Source: Hyphomicrobiales bacterium | Lineage (GTDB): Bacteria > Pseudomonadota > Alphaproteobacteria > Rhizobiales > Beijerinckiaceae | Assembly (NCBI GenBank): GCA_028865375.1 | Contig: JAGWKJ010000126.1 | Coordinates: forward strand, 1-6,919 | Direction: 5' to 3' | DNA: 6,919 nt | Shown here: piece after piece, positions 1 to 5,255 of the stretch | How positions within the stretch are numbered: position 1 is the first letter of the stretch | Layout of the letters: each line of letters begins with the position of its first letter | Position numbers and translations under genes: made by a program | Notes under the pieces: generated by a model | Database searches by the model: none | What the model saw: the letters and a program-made list of their open reading frames with translations, nothing else | What the model was told of the DNA's origin: nothing

Positions 1-1050
1 TACCAAGCCCAAGGCCGCGTCGACGCCGAGCTCACGAACGGCGCCGACGTCGCGGTGACCGGCACGACGTCGGCACCAGCGAGCGACGCGATGGCGAAGC
101 TCGCCGCCCTGCCCGGCGTCGCCTCATCCGCAACGATGCAGCATCGCTACGCCTATGTCGGCAAGGACCTGCAGGACCTGTTCGGCATAGACGTGAAGAC
201 GATCGGCGGCGCCACCAAGCTCGCCGACGCCTTCTTCGGGCCTGGCGGCGCGCGCGCGGCGCTCGACGCGCTCGCCAAGACGCCGAATGGCGTCCTCGTG
301 TCGCAGGAGACGGTGAACGACTACCAGCTCGCGCTCGGCGACCCCGTCCGCCTGCGGCTGCAGGACGCGACGACGCACGGCTACGCGACCGTGCCGTTTC
401 GTTTCGTGGGGATCGTCAAGGAATTCCCGACCGCGCCGAAGGACAGCTTCCTCGTCGCCAACGCCGACTATGTCGCGGCAAAGACGGGTTCGAACGCGCG
501 TGAGGTGGCGTTGCTGCGCGCCTCGGGCGAGCCGGCCGATCTCGCCAAGGCGGCGCGGACCGCGCTCGGATCCGCCTCGACGTTGCGGGTGACCGACGTC
601 TCGTCCACCGCGCACTTGATCGGATCGAGCCTCACCGCGGTCGACTTGCGCCGCCTCGGCGGCGTCGAGCTCGCCTTCGCCGTCGCGTTCGCGGCCATGG
701 CGGCCGGTCTGACGCTTTGGCTAGGCGAAGGCGAGCGTGCCCGAGGGTCGGCGATATTGCTGGCGCTGGGCGCCGACCGCCGCGAAATCCGCGCTTTCTT
801 GTGGAGCGAAGGTCTCGTGCTCGTGGTCGCAGGCGTCGGGTTGGGCGCGCCGCTCGGCCTCGCCGCGGCGTGGACGCTGGTCCGCCTGCTCGATGGCGCG
901 TTCGACCCGCCGCCGGACGCGCTGTCCTGGCCGGTCGCCTACCTGTTTGCGGTGCTCATCGGCACGGTCGTCGCGATGATCGCCGCCGTGCTCGCGCGCG
1001 GCCTGCGCGGGCGGGAATGGGCCGTGGGCGAAATGCGCGCCGGGCGATGA
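1..1050 (+). CDS. FtsX-like ABC transporter permease, C-terminal part (5' end outside window)
   Basis: The reading frame is open from base 1 and ends at TGA 1048-1050. It gives 349 residues of a longer protein, so the start lies upstream of the window. Roughly the first 215 residues look like an extracytoplasmic domain of the MacB/FtsX type, with no hydrophobic segments. Three hydrophobic segments follow at about residues 222-241, 271-293 and 312-333. Between the first and second is the FtsX-family cytoplasmic loop pattern ILLALGADRREIRAFLWSEG, and the last transmembrane helix ends in a short basic tail. This is the usual layout of an FtsX domain (PF02687) at the C-terminus of a permease that works with a LolD/MacB-type ATPase in lipoprotein or lipid export or macrolide-type efflux. 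The substrate cannot be read from this fragment. The gene converges on repC and is unlikely to belong to the replication module. Family assignment is firm; specific role is unknown. Confidence 0.85.
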   Translation, partial: YQAQGRVDAELTNGADVAVTGTTSAPASDAMAKLAALPGVASSATMQHRYAYVGKDLQDLFGIDVKTIGGATKLADAFFGPGGARAALDALAKTPNGVLVSQETVNDYQLALGDPVRLRLQDATTHGYATVPFRFVGIVKEFPTAPKDSFLVANADYVAAKTGSNAREVALLRASGEPADLAKAARTALGSASTLRVTDVSSTAHLIGSSLTAVDLRRLGGVELAFAVAFAAMAAGLTLWLGEGERARGSAILLALGADRREIRAFLWSEGLVLVVAGVGLGAPLGLAAAWTLVRLLDGAFDPPPDALSWPVAYLFAVLIGTVVAMIAAVLARGLRGREWAVGEMRAGR

Positions 1051-1246
1051 GCTCGGCGCTTCGACGACCAAATCTGGAGAGGATCGCGCCGGGCGGCGTT
1101 GACGATGGCTTCGGGATGATGAGACCGCCCAGCCCCGGCGCTTCTGCGGCCGGAGACCCGCAAAAAGCGCCGCCGACGCCGTCGCGCGGCGGACGTATCC
1201 ACGGAATGTCGTTTTGTTTTCAACGCGGTCTGCCGCAGCGGAATGG

Positions 1247-1275
1247 AAGCCTCAAACGTGATCGGCTTGAGGCCC
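1247..1275 (-). terminator. Probable terminator hairpin downstream of repC
   Basis: GCCTCAA (1249-1255) and TTGAGGC (1267-1273) form a perfect 7-bp inverted repeat around an 11-base loop, 43 bases past the repC stop. Read as - strand RNA, two further G-U pairs extend the stem to 9 bp, and the 3' side runs into a pyrimidine-rich UUCCAUUCC tail. On the + strand those two pairs would be A-C mismatches, which favours termination of repC rather than of the permease. The U-tract is weak, so efficiency is uncertain. Confidence 0.42.
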
Positions 1276-1317
1276 GTCCGCTCGCCGCCGCGGGATCTTT
1301 CGTTCCCCGCGCATGGC

Positions 1318-2835
1318 CTATCCCTGCCCTCCTCGCGCTTTGAGGCGCTGGGCGAGATGAGCGAGGATGGCGGGCCACAACGGGAACGGCGCGCCGGTCG
1401 CGTCCTGCCCGGCTTTTTCGGTCAGGGCGCGCAGATAGCCGCCGGGCGAACGGATGGCGGGCGAGCCGTTGACCGAGATCGTGACCTTGCCGTCGGCGGG
1501 CGAGACGTGGCGGCGGGCTTCCGAGGAATGCTCGCAGCGTTGCAGGATGAAGGCCAGCGCCACGGCGGCGTCGCGTTCGCCCATGGCCGTGACCGCGCAT
1601 CGCCAGGCGTCCGGGCTGATGCCCAGCATCGGGCGCACTTCGCGGGCCAGAGCGGCGAAGGCGGGCCAAGAGCGGGGTTTGTCGCCGCCGAAGGCGTAAT
1701 CGAGGATGTCGGGGCAGGCGTCGAGGACGACCGCGAGCGGGAGATCCTTGCCGGGATGGACGGCGTCCTGTCCCGAACCATCCGTCGAGTTGCCATTTCG
1801 CGCCCCCCCCCCCTCTGCGGCGGGAGCCTCGGGGTCGGTTTCTGGCTCGACGGTCGGCCCAGCCTGATTGAAGGCGGGTTCAAACTCGTTTGGAAGGTCT
1901 GGGTTTGAATCTGATCTGTGCCGCTCGTTTTGATCGGCATTGCCGGTTGGTTGTTCCGACACAACGGATGAATAGGCGGATTCCAGTGCCTGCCCGACCG
2001 CCTCGCCCAGACTGGCCAGCGCGTCGTTCAGCGCCTCCATGGCGGTCAACGACGCCAGCCGGCGCAGCGGCGTGCACAGGTCGAGGAATGCCCGCCGCAG
2101 CGTCTCCCAAGGCCCCGGAAGGGCCTCGTCGAGCCCATGGGCGATGCGCTTGGCGAGGTCGCGGCGCATCAGGTTGATGCGCTCGCGCAGGCGCTTTTCG
2201 TGGCGGCGCTCGGCGCGGCGGGTCGCCACCAGGCCGGCGAATTCGTCGGCCCGGGCGACCAGCGGAGACAGGTCGAAGCCGAAGGCCTGCGTGCCGCCTT
2301 CTCCGCCGCCGCGGCGGACGTAGCGCTTGCCGTTGGGGCTGTCGCGACGAATGACGAGGCCGGCCTCGACCAGCGCTGCGAGATGGCGGCGCAGCGTCGC
2401 CTCCGACATGCCGTTGGCGCGCAGACACAGCGCGCGGTTGGAGGGGAACACGACGAGCTCGGCGAGGTCGCTTTCACCCTCGCCGTCATCTTCGGCCTCG
2501 CGATCGCCGCCCTGCCCGTTCGCCGTCGCTCCGCCGGCGGCGGGACGGCGCAGGTCCGGAGCGAGCGACAACGCGGTCTGGGGGTGGAACGACAGCAGCG
2601 CGTCGAGCACGCCCAGCGCGCGATCCGAGACGCCGACGAGGTCGCGGATTTCGGCCAGCGTTCGCGACAGCGCCCATTTGTCGACGGTGCCGGGGGCGTC
2701 GCCCGCCCTGCCCGGCGTTCGGGCGTCGCGCGCGGCATCGGCGCGCGCCGCCTTGACGGCGATTTGCGCGGAAATCTGGGCGCGGGTCACCCTTCGCCGC
2801 CCGAAGGCGGACGTTCCGATGGCGTCGAAACTCAT
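1318..2835 (-). CDS. repC: RepC, replication initiator of a repABC replicon
   Basis: A 505-residue protein with hallmark RepC sequence. The N-terminus has FGRR (11-14) and VTRAQ. A winged-helix region follows with DKWALSRTL (52-60), GVSDRALGVLDALLSFHPQT (68-87), LVVFPSNRALCLRANGMSEA (127-146), LRRHLAALVEAGLVIRRDSP (148-167) and NGKRY. The C-terminal domain (about 365-472) includes SVNGSPAIRSPGGYLRALTE. In repABC replicons RepC is the essential limiting initiator and binds an origin inside its own gene. ATG 2835 is the only usable start, because an in-frame TGA lies three codons upstream. The GAAGGG ribosome site sits only 2-3 bases from ATG and is masked by a small hairpin, fitting tight control. 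RepC proteins are usually about 400-450 residues. The excess here is an acidic, Gly-rich insert (about 90-126) and a long hydrophilic linker (about 286-362). The linker contains a G11 tract. Frame and family are clear. Confidence 0.97.
   Translation of the reverse strand: MSFDAIGTSAFGRRRVTRAQISAQIAVKAARADAARDARTPGRAGDAPGTVDKWALSRTLAEIRDLVGVSDRALGVLDALLSFHPQTALSLAPDLRRPAAGGATANGQGGDREAEDDGEGESDLAELVVFPSNRALCLRANGMSEATLRRHLAALVEAGLVIRRDSPNGKRYVRRGGGEGGTQAFGFDLSPLVARADEFAGLVATRRAERRHEKRLRERINLMRRDLAKRIAHGLDEALPGPWETLRRAFLDLCTPLRRLASLTAMEALNDALASLGEAVGQALESAYSSVVSEQPTGNADQNERHRSDSNPDLPNEFEPAFNQAGPTVEPETDPEAPAAEGGGARNGNSTDGSGQDAVHPGKDLPLAVVLDACPDILDYAFGGDKPRSWPAFAALAREVRPMLGISPDAWRCAVTAMGERDAAVALAFILQRCEHSSEARRHVSPADGKVTISVNGSPAIRSPGGYLRALTEKAGQDATGAPFPLWPAILAHLAQRLKARGGQG
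1803..1813 (-). repeat. G11 homopolymer in repC coding strand
   Basis: Eleven consecutive C on the + strand (G on the repC sense strand) encode part of Glu-Gly-Gly-Gly-Ala at RepC residues 341-345, in the interdomain linker. RepC similarity is in the same frame on both sides, so 11 G is the in-frame state. Loss of one G shifts reading into a frame open to 1422; gain of one G shifts into a frame open to 1220. A tract this long is a slippage hotspot in replication and transcription, and also a common site of sequencing error. Confidence 0.9.
1879..1980. other. Candidate oriV: A+T-richer, repeat-bearing stretch inside repC
   Basis: In repABC plasmids the replication origin lies in an A+T-rich part of repC. 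Here 1881-1980 contains 51 G/C of 100 by count, clearly below the surrounding repC sequence. It holds an inverted repeat TTCAAAC (1879-1885) and GTTTGAA (1903-1909), a nested AAAC-TC-GTTT, a tandem ATCTGATCTG (1909-1918), and one GANTC site (1907-1911). It also has a degenerate dyad GTTGTTCCGACACAAC (1950-1965) with the same GTTGT/ACAAC arms as the parS site in repB. It encodes the hydrophilic RepC linker (residues about 286-319), a part of the protein free to drift to lower GC. Assignment rests on family precedent plus composition; the boundaries are approximate. Confidence 0.55.
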
Positions 2836-2836
2836 G

Positions 2837-2904
2837 GCCCTTCATCGGGCAAAAGAAATCCGGCCGCCAAGACGGCGTCGAGTCCGCAAGGACTCTTGAC
2901 ACCG
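2837..2904 (-). promoter_or_regulatory. repC mRNA leader with alternative hairpins and masked ribosome site
   Basis: Three foldable elements lie in the repC leader, given here in + coordinates. (1) A strong hairpin 2873-2904 has a perfect 6-bp core, GAGTCC/GGACTC (2880-2885 with 2890-2895). Two 3-bp helices extend it across a TT bulge and one mismatch. (2) A shorter mRNA hairpin, GCCG (2876-2873) with CGGC (2866-2863), is followed by the U-rich AUUUCUUUU. It shares GCCG with the 3' arm of hairpin 1, so the two exclude each other. (3) GCCC (2850-2847) pairs with GGGC (2840-2837), closing over the GAAGGG ribosome site of repC. repABC leaders are known to switch between structures when the ctRNA binds upstream, stopping repC transcription or translation. 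Pairings are visible; the switch itself is inferred. Confidence 0.55.
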
Positions 2905-2924
2905 ATTCGCGGAAGTGTGAGTCT
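2896..2924 (+). promoter_or_regulatory. Promoter of the counter-transcribed RNA
   Basis: A perfect -35 TTGACA lies at 2896-2901. With the ideal 17-base spacer, the -10 position holds GAGTCT (2919-2924). This is weak but keeps the two most important bases, A at position 2 and T at position 6. It predicts a transcript start near 2931, just before a strong terminator. GANTC methylation sites abut the -35 (2891-2895), fall in the spacer (2904-2908) and overlap the -10 (2919-2923). The -35 also sits in the 3' arm of the leader hairpin at 2873-2904. Confidence 0.55.
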
Positions 2925-2930
2925 CTGGTT

Positions 2931-2980
2931 GCTAGACGAGAGAAGGGCTTCCGGCGGAAACGTTGGGGGCCTTTTTCTTT
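2931..2980 (+). ncRNA. ctRNA, antisense regulator of repC (incompatibility RNA)
   Basis: repABC replicons encode a small RNA of roughly 50-60 nt in the repB-repC gap, transcribed against the repABC mRNA. It represses repC and determines incompatibility. Here a TTGACA promoter predicts a start near 2931, and a 10-bp hairpin with a U-tract ends near 2980, giving about 50 nt. The hairpin depends on G-U pairs that exist only in + strand RNA, which supports the antisense orientation. The RNA is fully complementary to the leader between the repB stop (3005) and the repC start (2835). Position, orientation and size all match the family; the exact 5' end is estimated from the promoter. Confidence 0.75.
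2943..2980 (+). terminator. Intrinsic terminator of the ctRNA
   Basis: AAGGGCUUCC (2943-2952) pairs with GGGGGCCUUU (2965-2974) over 10 bp, including three G-U pairs, around a 12-base loop (2953-2964). The U-rich stretch TTTTTCTTT (2972-2980) forms the end of the stem and the tail. On the opposite strand the three wobble pairs become A-C mismatches, so it should act only on the + strand transcript. The loop carries AAACGTT, a likely first-contact site for the repABC mRNA. Confidence 0.75.
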
Positions 2981-3004
2981 GGCGTCGATGCTCCTCTGGT
3001 TGGG

Positions 3005-4015
3005 TCAGTTTTCCTTCGGGCCGTCGCCGGCCACGGAGGCGCGGAACTCGTCGAACAAGGCCGGCAATCGCTCTTTCAGGAAGGACGCGAACGCGCTTCC
3101 CTCCTCGGGCATGACCAACCGCACGCGCACTTCGCGCCCGGAGGCGCGAATATCGGCGAGGCTTTCGCCGGCCGAATTCTTGATTTCCCAGAGACCGTCG
3201 GTGGATGGAGCCGCCCGCACCTTCATCGCCGCCAACACGCGCGCGAAGCGCTCGTCACTGGTGAGGCTCGCGAAGCCCGCGACGATGGCCGCCGCCCTGC
3301 CCCGCCGCACTGCCGAGGCGTCGGCACACGCGGCGCCAAGCTCCTGCCAGCGCCCGCGACCGGCCTTGGGCGCCTTGCCGATGGCACGCACGACGTCATC
3401 TGGTACCGCGCGGGCAACCGCCAACAGCTTGGACGCTTCCGCCTTGTCGACGGTCAGCGCCTGCTGGACCAGGGCGCGCGCGCGCCCCGAATTCTCCAGC
3501 CGCAACGCGAATAGCGCCCGCTCGATGAACGTCAGGTCCTCGCGGGCCGAGTTCTCGACGCCTTGGGCGATGACGAGACCGTCTTCGTCGAGCGGCCGCA
3601 CGACAGCCCGGATCGGCCGGCCGAGTTCGCGCGCGACCCTGATCCGACGGTGGCCGTAGGCGGTCTGATAGCGTCCAGACATGGTCGGGTGCGGTCGCAG
3701 CAGGACCGGTACCTCCTGCCCCCGCTCCTCGATCGAGGCTTTCAATGCCAGAAAGGCGGCTTCATCGCCGTCCTGGATGCGATCGGCATATGGCGAAGGA
3801 TCGATCGAACCCGGGTCGATTTCCTGCACCCGTTCGCCCGATTCCAACTGCGCCCGCAAAGCCTCGTTCTCGCGCTCGACGCCCGAGAACGTGTCCTTCA
3901 TCGTGCGCACCGCGCCGGCGGGAACCCGCTTCGCCTCGGCCGGGTTGTCAGCTGACAACGCGTCGGCCGGCTTCTGGGCGAACAACGAACGGATGGTGTC
4001 GGACCGCTTGTTCAT
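3005..4015 (-). CDS. repB: RepB, ParB-family partition protein of repABC
   Basis: A 336-residue protein. After a basic, coiled-coil-prone N-terminus (about 1-66) comes the ParB/Srx CTPase fold (about 66-160). It has a VLLRPHP strand, the GHRRIRVARELG box (121-132) that binds nucleotide phosphates in ParB proteins, and ENSARED (154-160). A helix-turn-helix-bearing RepB-family region follows (about 160-260), with LVQQALTVDKAEASKLLAVA. The C-terminal part (about 275-335) should dimerise. RepB binds parS, spreads, and stimulates RepA; with RepA it also represses the repABC promoter. I chose ATG 4015 because it overlaps the repA stop as ATGA and begins MNKRSDTIRSLF, typical of RepB. An in-frame ATG at 4024 is possible, and the longer open frame upstream to 4453 is only a shadow of repA. 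A parS palindrome lies inside codons 19-24. Confidence 0.96.
   Translation of the reverse strand: MNKRSDTIRSLFAQKPADALSADNPAEAKRVPAGAVRTMKDTFSGVERENEALRAQLESGERVQEIDPGSIDPSPYADRIQDGDEAAFLALKASIEERGQEVPVLLRPHPTMSGRYQTAYGHRRIRVARELGRPIRAVVRPLDEDGLVIAQGVENSAREDLTFIERALFALRLENSGRARALVQQALTVDKAEASKLLAVARAVPDDVVRAIGKAPKAGRGRWQELGAACADASAVRRGRAAAIVAGFASLTSDERFARVLAAMKVRAAPSTDGLWEIKNSAGESLADIRASGREVRVRLVMPEEGSAFASFLKERLPALFDEFRASVAGDGPKEN
3944..3959. promoter_or_regulatory. parS: parS centromere site (perfect 16-bp palindrome)
   Basis: GTTGTCAGCTGACAAC is a perfect palindrome and matches the repABC parS pattern GTTNNNNGCNNNNAAC at every fixed position. It lies within the first 25 codons of repB, encoding Leu-Ser-Ala-Asp-Asn. 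In repABC replicons parS may sit upstream of repA, between genes, inside repB or beyond repC, so this placement is plausible. RepB should load here to build the partition complex; proximity to the repA-repB junction may also affect expression. I found no second perfect copy in the window, only a degenerate one at 1950-1965. Confidence 0.88.
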
Positions 4016-5229
4016 CGGCCCCATACCGCCTTCAGGAGGTTCAGGACCTCGACGTTGGCGCCATTGACCGAGTCCAAGGCGCGCTCGTAGGCAGCACGAC
4101 CGACCGCGCCTTTTTCCAATTCGTACAGCGACTGCTTGGTCAGGCCGGCATTGGCGATGGCGGTCGATTTCCAGACCGTTGCGCCCAGCACGTCGCCACC
4201 GAAAAGGTTGCGGAGCAGGGCCACGATCTGCGTTTCGGGCACGTCGTTGGGATCGTGCCGCGTCACGACGAAGCGCAGGAAGTCGTAATCCAGCCGCCCG
4301 CCCGCTTCCTCGATCACGCCCATCACGTCGGACGTCATCAAGAGAAACTGGCTCATCGAGGCCACGTCCACCATCTGCGGGTGGATGGTGACGAGCATGG
4401 CGGTGGCGGCATTGAGCGCGCCCATCGTCAGGTAGCCGAGCTGCGGGGGGCAATCGATCACCACGACGTCGAAATCACTCTCCACCTCGGCGATCGCCGA
4501 CGCGACGCGGCGAAAGAAGAGCTCGCCGCCTCGCAACGGTCGATCGACCATCGCGCGCGGCGTCTGGTGTTCGAACTCCATCAATTCGAGATTGGCGGGC
4601 ACGAGCGAAACGCCCGAAAAATACGTGGGCCGCACGACGGCTGCCATCGGCCGGCGCGCTTCGTCGTAACGGATCGCGCCATAGAGCGTCTCGCCCTCGC
4701 CGACGTCGAACTCCGGCTGATAACCGAACATCGACGACAGCGAGGCCTGCGGGTCGAGGTCGATCGCCAACACCCGGTGGCCTTCCAACGCGAGGAACTG
4801 GGCCAGATAGAGGGCCGTGGTCGTCTTGGCCGAGCCGCCCTTGAAATTGGCGACGGCGACGACCTGCAATTTGTCGCCGGGGCGGCGATGCGGCAGGAAC
4901 GACAGGGCGTCCTTGGGCCGCGACGCGGCGAGATAGTGGCGCAGCTCGTCGATTTGCGAGGGCGTATAGGAGCGCCGGCCGCCATTCGACAGTGCGGGGA
5001 CGGGGCCCAGCCCGTCGAGCGACAATTGCCGCAGATAGCCGTCGGAAACGCCGACGAACCGCGCCACTTCGCCCGATGAAAACGACCGCAGCGCCTTCTT
5101 GGACGCGGGCGGAAACAGCGTTGCGCTCAACGCCTGCATCTGGCCAGACAGCACCGACGCGTGTCGGCTCAAGCGCTGGAGAGCGCTGTGGGGCAGGTCG
5201 TTCGAGGGCGGGGCACTCGCGGCGCTCAC
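4012..5229 (-). CDS. repA: RepA, ParA-family partition ATPase of repABC
   Basis: 405 residues from the GTG start chosen here. An N-terminal helix-turn-helix region (about 48-71) contains SFSSGEVARFVGVSDGYLRQ, as in plasmid RepA proteins. The deviant Walker A KGGSAKTT is at 130-137, the A' motif AIDLDPQASLSS at about 155-166 and Walker B VVIDCPPQLG at 256-265. Such P-loop ATPases bind DNA non-specifically and move RepB-parS complexes; the HTH part represses the operon. The longest frame begins at TTG 5244 (5 more residues), but that codon lacks a ribosome site at useful distance. GTG 5229 has GGA 10 bases upstream and yields MSAASAPPSND. An in-frame TGA lies 9 codons above TTG 5244, so no other start exists upstream. 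The stop TGA overlaps the repB ATG, implying coupled translation and fixed RepA/RepB stoichiometry. Confidence 0.95.
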   Translation of the reverse strand: MSAASAPPSNDLPHSALQRLSRHASVLSGQMQALSATLFPPASKKALRSFSSGEVARFVGVSDGYLRQLSLDGLGPVPALSNGGRRSYTPSQIDELRHYLAASRPKDALSFLPHRRPGDKLQVVAVANFKGGSAKTTTALYLAQFLALEGHRVLAIDLDPQASLSSMFGYQPEFDVGEGETLYGAIRYDEARRPMAAVVRPTYFSGVSLVPANLELMEFEHQTPRAMVDRPLRGGELFFRRVASAIAEVESDFDVVVIDCPPQLGYLTMGALNAATAMLVTIHPQMVDVASMSQFLLMTSDVMGVIEEAGGRLDYDFLRFVVTRHDPNDVPETQIVALLRNLFGGDVLGATVWKSTAIANAGLTKQSLYELEKGAVGRAAYERALDSVNGANVEVLNLLKAVWGR

Positions 5230-5255
5230 GGGATACGGTTCCAAGGCGTTTGACG

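Noticed and set aside
1170..1192. Inverted repeat CCGCCG/CGGCGG after the permease as a + strand terminator
   Set aside because: It is a short GC-only stem in GC-rich DNA with no adjacent T-run; the T-rich GTTTTGTTTT at 1211-1220 is too far away to form a standard terminator with it.
1051..1317. Possible small gene in the 267-base gap between the permease and repC
   Set aside because: No open frame here has a ribosome site or recognisable sequence. Apart from the hairpin near 1247-1275 I see nothing in it, and it is below 300 bases.
1243..1908. Open frame on the + strand opposite the 3' half of repC (221 codons)
   Set aside because: It overlaps the well-supported repC C-terminal domain and crosses the homopolymer tract; the product has no recognisable motif.
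2137..3114. Long open frame on the + strand opposite repC and through the ctRNA region (325 codons)
   Set aside because: It is antisense to repC, runs through the ctRNA terminator hairpin and has shadow-like composition.
4016..4453. N-terminal extension of repB by 146 codons
   Set aside because: The extra residues are an Arg/Pro-rich out-of-frame reading of repA; the RepB homology begins at the MNKRSD start that overlaps the repA stop.
3745..5079. Long open frame on the + strand opposite repA and repB (444 codons)
   Set aside because: It is antisense to two clear genes, rich in Arg/His/Gln and of low complexity, as expected from GC-rich codon-position shadowing, and resembles no protein family.
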